From Lachnospiraceae bacterium (GTDB lineage: Bacteria > Bacillota_A > Clostridia > Lachnospirales > Lachnospiraceae): a DNA stretch of 52,491 bases. The translations under genes and the position numbers were made by a program. Positions within the stretch are counted from its first letter, which is position 1, and each line of letters starts with the position of its first letter. This document shows positions 25,089-32,680 of this stretch, piece after piece. Location of the stretch: assembly GCA_017620975.1 (NCBI GenBank), contig JAGAUD010000010.1, positions 1 through 52,491 on the forward strand, written 5' to 3'. The notes under the pieces are model-generated. The model saw only the letters and a list, made by a program, of their open reading frames with translations, did not search any database and was not told the DNA's origin.

Positions 25089-26405
25089 ATGGAAGCGTTT
25101 AATGAACTGCTTGTCAAAATTGATGATTTCGTATGGGGTGTGCCCCTCATGGTGCTGATTATGGCAGGAGGACTGCTCCTGACAGCCAGACTGGGGCTGC
25201 TGCAGGTGCGCAGATTACCCCTGGCACTGAAATTCATGGTGAAGAATGAAGATGACGGTCACGGAGAAGTTACTTCCTTTGGTGCACTCTGTACCGCATT
25301 GTCAGCTACTATCGGTACCGGTAATATCGTAGGTGTGGCGACAGCTATCGCAGCCGGTGGTCCCGGTGCATTGTTCTGGATGGAGGTGGCTGCATTCTTT
25401 GGTATGGCTACCAAATATGCGGAAGGTCTCCTGGCTGTAAAATATCGTGTGGTAGATGAGAATAATCATGCGCTGGGTGGACCATTCTATTATATTGAGA
25501 AAGGTATGGGTAAGAACTGGATCTGGCTTGCTAAGGTTTTTGCATTCTTCGGAGTGTGCGTAGGTCTGTTTGGTATCGGAACCTTCTCTCAGGTAAATGG
25601 TATTTCCTCTGCAGTTAATAATTTCTTTGACCCGAATCAGTCATGGACAGTGACCATTCCCGGAATCGGAACTTACTCCTGGACTGTAGTAATCGCCTCT
25701 CTTATCTTGAGCTTGTGTGTAGCTTTGGTATTGATTGGCGGTATTAAGAGAATTGCAAATGTATCTCAGATCGTTGTTCCGTTTATGGCAATTATCTATG
25801 TTGTACTCAGTGTGATTCTGATTATCTATAACATTACTGAAGTTCCTGCTGCTATCGTTACCGTTGTAAAAGGTGCGTTCAATCCGAAAGCAGTGACCGG
25901 TGGTGTCGTAGGTACTATGATAATAGCAATGCAGAAAGGTGTTGCAAGAGGTATCTTCTCTAATGAGTCAGGTCTTGGTTCTGCACCGATTGCTGCTGCA
26001 GCAGCTCAGACCAAGGAGCCGGTTCGCCAGGGTCTGGTATCCATGACCGGTACTTTTATCGATACCATTATTATTTGTACGATGACCGGTCTGTCTATTG
26101 TTCTTACAGGTGCATGGCAGGTGGAAGGTCTGGAAGGTGTACAGATTACTACTTATGCATTTAACAATGGTCTGCCGATTCCTACAGTGGTATCCTCCTT
26201 CCTGTTGATGTTATGTCTTGTATTCTTTGCATTTACTACCATTCTTGGATGGGATTACTATTCTGAGCGTTGTCTGGAATATTTGACCGGTGGTAAAATG
26301 AAGGCAGTTAAGGTATATCGGTGGCTGTACATTTTAGCTGTATTTATCGGACCTTACATGACTGTTAAAGCTGTATGGACAATTGCTGATATCTTCAATG
26401 GTTGA
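25089..26405 (+). CDS. AGCS family sodium:alanine/glycine symporter (frame broken at 3' end)
   Basis: The 438-residue open part covers nearly the entire symporter: ten or so TM helices with the family signatures GLLQVRRL, CTALSATIGTGNIVGVATAI and GVARGIFSNESGLGSAPIAAAA. It ends abruptly at Asn-Gly followed by TGA, whereas the -1 frame continues without a gap as LMAIPNMIALFVLSGVV and so on to a stop at 26501-26503. That tail is what the family normally has after the DIFNG segment. A single-base deletion, probably in GGTTTGATGG, explains it. The tandem glycine riboswitch upstream points to glycine or alanine as the substrate. GAGGAAAGGG precedes the ATG. Confidence 0.9.
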   Translation: MEAFNELLVKIDDFVWGVPLMVLIMAGGLLLTARLGLLQVRRLPLALKFMVKNEDDGHGEVTSFGALCTALSATIGTGNIVGVATAIAAGGPGALFWMEVAAFFGMATKYAEGLLAVKYRVVDENNHALGGPFYYIEKGMGKNWIWLAKVFAFFGVCVGLFGIGTFSQVNGISSAVNNFFDPNQSWTVTIPGIGTYSWTVVIASLILSLCVALVLIGGIKRIANVSQIVVPFMAIIYVVLSVILIIYNITEVPAAIVTVVKGAFNPKAVTGGVVGTMIIAMQKGVARGIFSNESGLGSAPIAAAAAQTKEPVRQGLVSMTGTFIDTIIICTMTGLSIVLTGAWQVEGLEGVQITTYAFNNGLPIPTVVSSFLLMLCLVFFAFTTILGWDYYSERCLEYLTGGKMKAVKVYRWLYILAVFIGPYMTVKAVWTIADIFNG

Positions 26406-26503
26406 TGGCCATCCCGAATATGATCGCACTCTTTGTATTAAGCGGAGTGGTTGCTAAGGAAACCAAAGACTTCTTTGACAGCAAGAAGCATATGAATAAA
26501 TAA
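26402..26503 (+). pseudogene. Frameshifted C-terminal tail of the AGCS symporter
   Basis: The -1 frame from TTG 26402 encodes 33 residues (LMAIPNMIALFVLSGVVAKE and onward, ending KKHMNK) that match the last TM helix and charged tail of AGCS transporters. No ribosome site precedes it. It is either a real loss of the last helix or a one-base sequence error. Confidence 0.85.
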
Positions 26504-26530
26504 ACAACTTCTTTTTGATATGTGAAAATG

Positions 26531-26596
26531 AAATGATTCAATATTTCACAATGTGGTTTTTAAAACTACATAGCGTGGTATTGAATCATTTATTTT
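26531..26596 (+). terminator. Long nested hairpin after the symporter gene
   Basis: A perfect 13-bp inverted repeat (26531-26543 with 26579-26591) encloses a second hairpin (ATGTGGTTTT / AAAACTACAT, 26551-26560 with 26562-26571). ATTTTG follows, giving a terminator-like structure, possibly bidirectional. Confidence 0.65.
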
Positions 26597-26607
26597 GCGT
26601 CAAAGCC

Positions 26608-26636
26608 TTGTGTTTCACTCTGATATTTGGTATAAT
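26608..26636 (+). promoter_or_regulatory. Promoter of degV-like gene
   Basis: TTGTGT (26608-26613), 17-bp spacer, perfect TATAAT (26631-26636). Confidence 0.65.
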
Positions 26637-26705
26637 CACTCGTGTGGGCAGATGACCGTAATGAAGCAGAGGGAAATCAGCTGCCGGTACAGAAAGGAAG
26701 AAATT

Positions 26706-27593
26706 ATGAACGATTATATTATCAGTTGCTGTTCTACGGCAGATTTAGCGGAAGAACATTTTGCGAAGAGGGAGATACGCTATATCTGTTTTCATTTTGA
26801 ACTGGATGGAAAGCAGTATGCGGATGATTTGGGAAAGTCCATAGGATTCCATGATTTCTATCAGGCCATGGTAAACGGAGCAGATACCAAGACTTCACAG
26901 GTCAATGCAGAAGAGTACAAAGATTATTTTGCTTCTATTTTGAAAGAAGGCAAGGATATTCTCCATGTGTGCCTCTCAAGCGGTATTTCCGGCTCTATCA
27001 ATTCTGCCATGATAGCCAAAGAGGAACTGGAAGAAGAATATCCTGACAGAAAAATTTATATCGTAGATTCTCTGGCAGCATCCTCAGGTTTTGGATTACT
27101 GATGGATAAAATGGCTGATTTAAGAGATCAAGGAATGAGTCTGGAAGAATTGTATCAGTGGACTAATGAGAATAAATTAAAGCTTCATCACTGGTTCTTT
27201 TCAACGGATCTTACTTTTTTCGTAAAAGGAGGCAGAATCTCTAAAACATCAGGCTGGGTAGGAACCATGTTGAATATCTGTCCCCTGTTAAATGTGAATA
27301 ACGAGGGCAAGTTGATTCCCAGATATAAGATTCGCACCAAGAAGAAAGTCATCAAGGCAATCGTGGATAAAATGGAAGAGCATGCCCAAAACGGTCTTGA
27401 TTACAATGGAAAGTGCTACATATCCCAGTCAGATTGTTTTGAAGATGCTAAAGAGGTGGCGGATTTGATTGAAGCCAGATTCCCGAAATTAAACGGAAAA
27501 GTTGAAATTAATGATATCGGAACCACCATTGGCAGCCATACAGGTCCCGGAACAGTGGCATTGTTTTACTGGGGCGATGAAAGAGGCGAATAA
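26706..27593 (+). CDS. DegV family fatty-acid-binding protein
   Basis: The 295-residue protein has the two-domain DegV fold: an N-terminal domain with CSTADL (equivalent of the D-S/T-xxDL motif) and TSQVNAEEY, the ligand-binding LSSGISGSINSA stretch, and a C-terminal EDD domain (KGGRISKTSGWVGTMLNICPLL, TIGSHTGPGTVALFYWG). DegV proteins bind long-chain fatty acids and, as FakB, feed them to a fatty-acid kinase FakA; no fakA is in the window. ATG 26706 follows AAAGGAAG. The longer frame opening at 26595 begins upstream of the promoter -10 box and is rejected. Confidence 0.92.
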   Translation: MNDYIISCCSTADLAEEHFAKREIRYICFHFELDGKQYADDLGKSIGFHDFYQAMVNGADTKTSQVNAEEYKDYFASILKEGKDILHVCLSSGISGSINSAMIAKEELEEEYPDRKIYIVDSLAASSGFGLLMDKMADLRDQGMSLEELYQWTNENKLKLHHWFFSTDLTFFVKGGRISKTSGWVGTMLNICPLLNVNNEGKLIPRYKIRTKKKVIKAIVDKMEEHAQNGLDYNGKCYISQSDCFEDAKEVADLIEARFPKLNGKVEINDIGTTIGSHTGPGTVALFYWGDERGE

Positions 27594-27664
27594 AATTTAA
27601 TTAGAACTTGCATGTCCTGTTCCCTTTTGGTATTAACAATTATTTAAAATTAAGAAAAGAATGA

Positions 27665-27693
27665 TTGCAACTGTCGCCCGGACATGGTAAAAT
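27665..27693 (+). promoter_or_regulatory. Promoter of nitroreductase gene
   Basis: TTGCAA (27665-27670) and TAAAAT (27688-27693) with 17-bp spacing; CGGAGGG ribosome site and ATG 27726 follow. Confidence 0.6.
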
Positions 27694-27725
27694 GTCTGAA
27701 AAGGAAAATAACGGAGGGTACGACC

Positions 27726-28262
27726 ATGACTGCTAAAGAATGTATCAAAGGGCGCAGAAGCATCCGAAAATTTACAGACCAGCCGGTTCCACATGAACTG
27801 CTTGCCGAAATCGTAGAGACTGCTTCCTATGCTCCCAGTTGGAAACACACTCAAATTGTCCGCTATATTGCGGTAGAGGGGGAGAACAAAGCAAAACTTG
27901 CCAAATGTACTTCCACTTTCCCAAATAACGGCGCGATCATGGAAAATGCGCCCATGGTGATTGCAGTTACCATTATTAAAGGCCGCAGTGGCTTTGAAAG
28001 AGACGGTTCTTATACTACGAAACGTGGTGACTCCTGGCAGATGTATGATGCAGGTGTTGCCAGCGAAGCTTTCTGTCTTGCAGCTTATGAACAGGGCCTT
28101 GGTACCGTTATTATGGGTATCTTTGATGAGGAAGAGGCTTCTGCAGTTCTTGAGATTCCGGAAGGAAGAGAACTGGTTGCTTTGATTCCTGTCGGTTATC
28201 CTGCTGAGGAGCCTGTTGCTCCCAGACGTAAGCCCGTGGAAGAATTATTATCCTATAAATAA
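27726..28262 (+). CDS. Nitroreductase family flavoprotein
   Basis: The 178-residue protein shows the FMN-binding signatures of small nitroreductases: RRSIRKFTDQPVP at the N-terminus, SYAPSWKHTQ, and the C-terminal EQGLGTVIMGIFDEE and ALIPVGYPAE segments. Such enzymes use NAD(P)H to reduce nitro groups, quinones or flavins, normally as dimers in the cytoplasm. I placed the start at ATG 27726 (CGGAGGG upstream); the longer ORF runs through the promoter. It is a single gene with its own terminator. Confidence 0.9.
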   Translation: MTAKECIKGRRSIRKFTDQPVPHELLAEIVETASYAPSWKHTQIVRYIAVEGENKAKLAKCTSTFPNNGAIMENAPMVIAVTIIKGRSGFERDGSYTTKRGDSWQMYDAGVASEAFCLAAYEQGLGTVIMGIFDEEEASAVLEIPEGRELVALIPVGYPAEEPVAPRRKPVEELLSYK

Positions 28263-28268
28263 AATATG

Positions 28269-28298
28269 AAGTCGAAGGGAGTTTTCTCTTCGACTTTT
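28269..28298 (+). terminator. Terminator after nitroreductase gene
   Basis: AAGTCGAAG pairs with CTTCGACTT around a short loop and is followed by TTTTCT. Confidence 0.8.
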
Positions 28299-28373
28299 CT
28301 ACGGCTAATTACTTGCTTTTCATTGCATAATAAACAAATTAAAGGTGCCTGCCTAAGGCGGAATGGAGGAAAT

Positions 28374-29291
28374 ATGAGACATTTAATGAATCCCCTGGAT
28401 TTTACAACCGGAGAGTTGGACAAGCTCTTCGACCTTGCCAATGATATTGAGCAGAACCCTGCCAAGTATGCACATGCCTGTGAAGGGAAGATCCTGGCAA
28501 CCTGCTTCTATGAGCCAAGTACGAGAACACGTTTGAGCTTTGAATCAGCTATGACACGCTTGGGCGGAAGAGTCATCGGCTTTTCAGATGCCGCTTCTTC
28601 TTCCGCAGCAAAAGGAGAGAGTGTATCTGATACAATTCGCATTATTTCATGTTATGCAGATATCTGTGCCATGCGCCACCCCAAGGAGGGTGCTCCAATG
28701 GTAGCTGCTGAGAAGTCAGGCATTCCTGTCATCAACGCAGGGGACGGCGGACATCAGCATCCCACACAGACGCTGACTGACCTTTTAACCATTCGCAGCC
28801 TGAAAGGAAGATTGGATAATTTTACTATCGGCTTGTGCGGGGACTTGAAATTCGGTCGAACCGTACATTCCCTGATCGATGCCCTGGTGAGATATGAAAA
28901 TATCCGCTTCATCTTCATCTCTCCGGAAGAACTGCGTGTACCGGATTACATTACAGAAATGCTTCGTGCCAGGAAAATCCCTTACGAAGAGGTCATTCGC
29001 CTGGAGGATGTTATGCCCGGTCTGGACATGCTGTATATGACTCGTGTGCAGAAGGAACGTTTCTTCAACGAAGAAGACTATATTCGTTTGAAAGACTTCT
29101 ATGTTCTGGATACTGCGAAAATGGCTCTTGCAAAAGAGGATATGCTGGTACTTCATCCCCTGCCCAGAGTAAATGAGATTTCAGTGGAAGTGGATCAGGA
29201 TCCAAGAGCAGCTTATTTCAAACAGGCTCAGTACGGTGTCTATGTCCGCATGGCACTGATTTTGACGCTGCTTGGCATTCAGGTACAGTAG
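28374..29291 (+). CDS. pyrB: Aspartate carbamoyltransferase catalytic subunit
   Basis: This 305-residue enzyme makes N-carbamoyl-L-aspartate from carbamoyl phosphate and aspartate, the committed step of pyrimidine synthesis. The carbamoyl-phosphate site [13 protein letters not shown], the SxxK loop (AAKGES), [10 protein letters not shown] and the C-terminal [11 protein letters not shown] are all intact. GGAGG precedes ATG 28374; a longer frame from 28266 begins inside the preceding terminator. pyrI follows after 68 nt, so an E. coli-like dodecameric, allosteric holoenzyme is expected, unlike Bacillus, which lacks pyrI. Confidence 0.97.
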   Translation: MRHLMNPLDFTTGELDKLFDLANDIEQNPAKYAHACEGKILATCFYEPSTRTRLSFESAMTRLGGRVIGFSDAASSSAAKGESVSDTIRIISCYADICAMRHPKEGAPMVAAEKSGIPVINAGDGGHQHPTQTLTDLLTIRSLKGRLDNFTIGLCGDLKFGRTVHSLIDALVRYENIRFIFISPEELRVPDYITEMLRARKIPYEEVIRLEDVMPGLDMLYMTRVQKERFFNEEDYIRLKDFYVLDTAKMALAKEDMLVLHPLPRVNEISVEVDQDPRAAYFKQAQYGVYVRMALILTLLGIQVQ

Positions 29292-29359
29292 AGGCAATGC
29301 ATCTTATAGTTTCAGAAAGTTTACAGTAGCCGCTTTTATGCGAGAAGAGAGAGGTAGAT

Positions 29360-29800
29360 ATGTTGAACGTAGGTAAAATAGAAGAAGGTTTTGTTCTGGA
29401 CCACATCAAAGCCGGTAAAAGCTTATCCATTTATGAGCATCTGCAGCTGGACAAGTTGGACTGCACAGTTGCAATCATTAAGAATGCACGCAGTGAGAAA
29501 ATGGGAAAAAAGGATATTTTGAAAGTAGAATGCGATATTGACAAACTGGATTTGGATGTGCTTGCTTTTATCGATCACAATATCACTGTCAATGTCATCA
29601 AAGATGGTGAAATTGTAGACAAGAAAGTGCTGGTACTGCCCAAACAGATTAAAAATGTGATCAAGTGCCACAATCCCAGATGTATCACATCTATCGAACA
29701 GGAGTTGCCTCACGTTTTCGTGTTGGCAGACGAAGAGAAGGGCGTGTACCGCTGCAAGTATTGTGAAGAGAAGTACCATGAAAGCGCGAAGAAGAAATAA
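29360..29800 (+). CDS. pyrI: Aspartate carbamoyltransferase regulatory subunit
   Basis: The 146-residue chain has an N-terminal nucleotide-binding domain (residues 1-~95, KIEEGFVLDHIKAGKSL) and a C-terminal zinc domain with four cysteines (CHNPRC and CKYC). In characterised homologues this subunit binds CTP/ATP and links catalytic trimers. GAGAGAGGTAGAT precedes the start. It is the second gene of the pyrBI pair, with a hairpin (29852-29876) downstream. Confidence 0.96.
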   Translation: MLNVGKIEEGFVLDHIKAGKSLSIYEHLQLDKLDCTVAIIKNARSEKMGKKDILKVECDIDKLDLDVLAFIDHNITVNVIKDGEIVDKKVLVLPKQIKNVIKCHNPRCITSIEQELPHVFVLADEEKGVYRCKYCEEKYHESAKKK

Positions 29801-29851
29801 CTGCTTCCTGTCCGAGACTTATCCGGTATCTTATAAGTTAGTTTAGAAAAA

Positions 29852-29880
29852 AGCCCTGGTGATTCATTCCAGGGCTATGT
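29852..29880. terminator. Hairpin after pyrI, possibly bidirectional
   Basis: AGCCCTGG (29852-29859) pairs perfectly with CCAGGGCT (29869-29876). An A-run lies on the left and ATGTTT on the right. From 29881 to the tRNA promoter I see no gene. Confidence 0.6.
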
Positions 29881-29927
29881 TTCGTGTTGCTTCGCTGCTT
29901 ACAGCATCAAGTTTTTTAATTTGCCTC

Positions 29928-29956
29928 TTCCATTTTACAGGGAAGTATGTTATACT
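29928..29956 (+). promoter_or_regulatory. Candidate promoter of tRNA-Ala
   Basis: TTCCAT (29928-29933) and TATACT (29951-29956) with 17-bp spacing, about 40 bp upstream of the tRNA. The -35 box is a poor match. Confidence 0.45.
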
Positions 29957-29996
29957 TAGACACGTGTTAAGACAAGTTGTTAAGTGAGTTCTGCAT

Positions 29997-30069
<73 letters not shown>

Positions 30070-30075
30070 CTATCT

Positions 30076-30127
30076 AAAGACACCATTGAAATCCGCCCAA
30101 GGGTTGGACTCAATGGTGTCTTTTCTA
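30076..30127 (+). terminator. Terminator of tRNA-Ala
   Basis: A perfect 14-bp stem (30076-30089 with 30110-30123) is followed by TTTTCT. Confidence 0.85.
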
Positions 30128-30142
30128 TAAAACCCAGAGTCA

Positions 30143-30167
30143 AAATTGGAGCTACCGAAGTAGCTCC
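30143..30167 (-). terminator. Terminator for the AraC-type regulator gene
   Basis: On the minus strand GGAGCTAC-TTCG-GTAGCTCC, a hairpin with the very stable UUCG tetraloop, is followed by AATTTTG. It lies about 155 bp downstream of the regulator stop. Confidence 0.65.
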
Positions 30168-30214
30168 ATGCATTTTATAATATGACAGAAAAGTGCAGAT
30201 GTGACCAAAACTCG

Positions 30215-30321
30215 CTATTCGCCTTTGCTGATGACTTCTAATATATCAATCAAGTCATATATGGTATTCAGTTGTACATCCCGTTCCAGAATGTTCCAAA
30301 GAAGGATACAGTACCTATATT
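30215..30321 (-). pseudogene. Possible C-terminal coding remnant
   Basis: Just beyond the regulator stop, the minus strand stays open in another frame down to a stop at 30215-30217 and reads like protein (WNILERDVQLNTIYDLIDIL near its end). No start codon or ribosome site is evident. It could be the tail of a lost gene or chance. Confidence 0.25.
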
Positions 30322-31488
30322 TTACATCCGCAATTGTTTCCTGTACACGCTAGGCGGTAACCCCGTCTGTTGTGCAAACACCTTATGGAAATAACTCGAG
30401 GAAGAAAATCCGAGGCAGGCAGAGATCTCCGAGATAGAAAGATCGGTAGTCTCAAGCAGCTTCTTGCTTTCTGTTATTTTCTCGCGCTGAATATACTGGG
30501 TGATAGTCAGCCCTGTCTGGCTGATGAAATGTCTGCATAGATGTTCACTGCTGTGTCCCAGGCGTTCTGATATTTCCTTAACTGAAATCTTTTCGTATAG
30601 ATGCGCGTGAATATCCTGGCAGATTTTGGTGGCTAAAACAGAATCGGTATCAGGTATTCTGTGTCGGGCAGTTTTCTGGGCAAATTCCATAAGCATCTGC
30701 TTGAACAGAATGTCAAAATCTGAATCGGTTTCAATCTCATTGGCGAGCCGATAATATTTTTCGGCCAGCGCGGTACTGTCTTTGAAGGGCACATTTCCCT
30801 CTTGGGCACTATTACAGGCCAGCGTAGTGGAAATGATCAAAAGACTTTGCAGATTATTGTTGATGCCTGCTCCAAAATCAGGAAGATGGTCCGTTGTAAC
30901 AGAAAAATCTCTCAGACTGGATTCCAGGCGGTCGCACTGACCATATTTTATGCAGGACAGGATACAGCGGAAAAAGGGGTTATTGCCGGAAGGTGTAAGG
31001 GTGTGTAAAGCGGTCGGATGATCGGGTGCGTATGATGTGGATTGGAAGTGGGTATAGGGAATGAAAGAGATTTTCTTGACTTCGCCGTCATGCAGCAATG
31101 TGTAAAAGAGTTCCAGAGCATAACGGAAACGTTGATTGGTATATAAGGGGAGTGAGCGAAGCCATTTTGCCAGGTTATCCACTTCCGCCTGTGTCAGGTT
31201 TGACACTTCTGAGATATCAATGATTTGTCTGGGAGTGCATTCAAAGGATGTGACCGGTCCCAAAAGAAGTATTTTTTCTTTATGGCGTATCATGCCCAAA
31301 AGCAGGTTCTGTGGAGTCAGCGTGGTGAAAGCAGTATGTTCAGGGGTGATTCCGGTACTCAGGAAGATATGGGCCAGATTAGACCGGAAGTCATTGTAAG
31401 CAAATTCAATGGAAAGGTTTTCATTGCAGATTGTAAGGGGAATCCCTGTTGCGCGATGAAACATTTCCAGTAAGACATGTATGGTCAT
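30322..31488 (-). CDS. AraC family transcriptional regulator
   Basis: The 388-residue protein ends with an AraC/XylS DNA-binding domain (about 285-388) carrying both HTH units: VKEISERLGHSSEHLCRHF and ISEISACLGFSSSSYFHKVF. The N-terminal ~280 residues form a ligand-sensing part that I cannot place in a specific family; it is not an obvious cupin. AGGAG lies 7 nt before the start. The promoter on this strand has TATAAT at 31526-31521 preceded by TTGG (extended -10). No metabolic operon adjoins it, so its target is unclear; the divergent gene at 31667 is one candidate. Confidence 0.85.
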   Translation of the reverse strand: MTIHVLLEMFHRATGIPLTICNENLSIEFAYNDFRSNLAHIFLSTGITPEHTAFTTLTPQNLLLGMIRHKEKILLLGPVTSFECTPRQIIDISEVSNLTQAEVDNLAKWLRSLPLYTNQRFRYALELFYTLLHDGEVKKISFIPYTHFQSTSYAPDHPTALHTLTPSGNNPFFRCILSCIKYGQCDRLESSLRDFSVTTDHLPDFGAGINNNLQSLLIISTTLACNSAQEGNVPFKDSTALAEKYYRLANEIETDSDFDILFKQMLMEFAQKTARHRIPDTDSVLATKICQDIHAHLYEKISVKEISERLGHSSEHLCRHFISQTGLTITQYIQREKITESKKLLETTDLSISEISACLGFSSSSYFHKVFAQQTGLPPSVYRKQLRM

Positions 31489-31520
31489 ATGCGTTCTCCT
31501 GTGTAAAAAGTATTTGTTTT

Positions 31521-31550
31521 ATTATACCAAGATAGTGTGGTGGAGAGCAA
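31521..31550 (-). promoter_or_regulatory. Promoter of the AraC-type gene
   Basis: Minus strand: TTGCTC (31550-31545), 18-bp spacer, TATAAT (31526-31521) with an extended TTGG just upstream. Confidence 0.6.
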
Positions 31551-31599
31551 GCTGAGGTTTAGATAATTTTTATATAAATTGAACAGTAACGAAATGCAA

Positions 31600-31628
31600 T
31601 TGCGTTAAAGATTACCTTGTGGTATAGT
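31600..31628 (+). promoter_or_regulatory. Promoter of the PH-domain gene
   Basis: TTGCGT (31600-31605), 17-bp spacer, TATAGT (31623-31628), followed by the AAGGAGGG ribosome site at 31651. Confidence 0.65.
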
Positions 31629-31666
31629 ATTTATAAAGAGAGGAAATTGTAAGGAGGGTCAAAGCT

Positions 31667-32041
31667 ATGGGATATGTAGAGAGAAAACGTTGGTTGTTTT
31701 TAGGACTGCCGTTCACATTTACCAAATACATCATAAAGGAAGATTTGATTACCGTTGACAGCGGGCTGCTGAAAACAGTGGAGAATGACTGCTATATGTA
31801 TAAGGTGCAGGATGTGGAGCTGACGGCTACTTTGATTGAGAAAATGTTCGGTCTGGGAACAGTGGTCTGTCATACGGGAGATACTACTCACCCGAAGCTG
31901 GTATTGCAGCACATCAAGCATGCAAGAGAGGTTAAGGAGTTTATCTTAAGGGAGTCAGAGGAAGCCAGACTAAAGAGGCGTACTGTGAATATGCTGGATA
32001 TCGGTTCGGATGCACTGGATGATGATGGGGAGCAGCTATAA
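31667..32041 (+). CDS. PH domain-containing protein (bacterial bPH2 type)
   Basis: The 124-residue protein consists mainly of a bacterial pleckstrin-homology-like domain (TKYIIKEDLITVDSGLLKTVENDCYMYKVQDVELT region), as in YdbT-like proteins. It lacks the usual TM helices, so it should be cytosolic. A charged tail (residues ~95-124) follows. Its role is unknown. AAGGAGGG and a good promoter support expression. The sequence right after it holds a fragment of a MATE transporter gene. Confidence 0.75.
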   Translation: MGYVERKRWLFLGLPFTFTKYIIKEDLITVDSGLLKTVENDCYMYKVQDVELTATLIEKMFGLGTVVCHTGDTTHPKLVLQHIKHAREVKEFILRESEEARLKRRTVNMLDIGSDALDDDGEQL

Positions 32042-32066
32042 TCTCGCTTATAAGAAGAGGAAAAGT

Positions 32067-32207
32067 ATGGAATTAAATATTTTTCAACAGCTCTACAGTA
32101 TGGCAGATACCATTATTGTACAGTCGAAGGCAGTTTTTTGCGGGGAAGCAGCACACGCTCAAACAGAAGCCCTGCAGCAAACCAGAACGGGGCGTAATCC
32201 AGTCTGA
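32067..32207 (+). pseudogene. Remnant of a MATE efflux transporter gene
   Basis: ATG 32067, preceded by AGAGGAAAAG, begins a frame whose first ~18 residues (MELNIFQQLYSMADTIIV) match the N-terminal region of MATE transporters, where FQQLYxMxDxIIV precedes GxxxG. After that the sequence runs antisense through the 3' end of the next gene and the similarity stops. About 430 codons of a normal MATE gene are missing, so this is a deletion remnant of 46 codons at most. Confidence 0.6.
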
Positions 32208-32526
32208 TATATCGTTTGATATTCCAGCGGGAGTGTTGATAATCCCAGGGACATAAGCCGTGTTTGCCCAAGAAAGTACCGGACAGGTATTCTACAGAGA
32301 AGATCAAGGACATATAAGATAAGCCTCTGAACCAGGTCGGTGCAGCGTGCAGCAGCCTGGCAATGGGTTTTAAAAGGGCAGCGCAGCCATAAATGGGGAA
32401 CATCCACAGGGAGGTTGCACCTTTCAGGTTAAGCTCTCTGCGGCGCAGGGAGTCTAGAGCGGTAAAAGTGATTTCCATGCACCAGCCAATGGTGCCGCAT
32501 TTTATAAAATTACGAAGGAAGGTCAT
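32113..32526 (-). CDS. CmpB-type putative ABC transporter permease (short)
   Basis: The 137-residue membrane protein carries the same family signature as the gene at 15322: a GWCMEITFTA start and LKGATSLWMFPIYGCAAL, with about four hydrophobic segments. It has no coiled-coil tail. I chose the Met at 32526 because GGAAAGG lies ~6 nt upstream on the minus strand. The longer ORF to 32682 overlaps the start of the FolC-like gene and adds an uncharacteristic N-terminus. Its stop is inside the MATE remnant, so a deletion or inversion brought them together. Confidence 0.7.
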   Translation of the reverse strand: MTFLRNFIKCGTIGWCMEITFTALDSLRRRELNLKGATSLWMFPIYGCAALLKPIARLLHAAPTWFRGLSYMSLIFSVEYLSGTFLGKHGLCPWDYQHSRWNIKRYIRLDYAPFWFAAGLLFERVLLPRKKLPSTVQ

Positions 32527-32680
32527 GTGATGCCTTTCCGGTTGCTGGGGCGGATGTTTTTTGAGCAACCAATGAATTTGTTGATAGTAATCATTCTGCC
32601 ATAGCATTTCTGCGAATGGAGCGGACTGAATTATAACTAGTATGTCCGTGTTGAAAATATTTATTCGAGAGAGAAATAGC

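Noticed and set aside
26396..26410. Programmed -1 frameshifting in the symporter gene
   Set aside because: There is no X-XXY-YYZ slippery heptamer and no stimulatory structure right after; a one-base deletion explains it more simply.
30802..31473. Several plus-strand ORFs across the AraC-type gene
   Set aside because: They are antisense shadows; the AraC HTH domain, ribosome site and promoter are on the minus strand.
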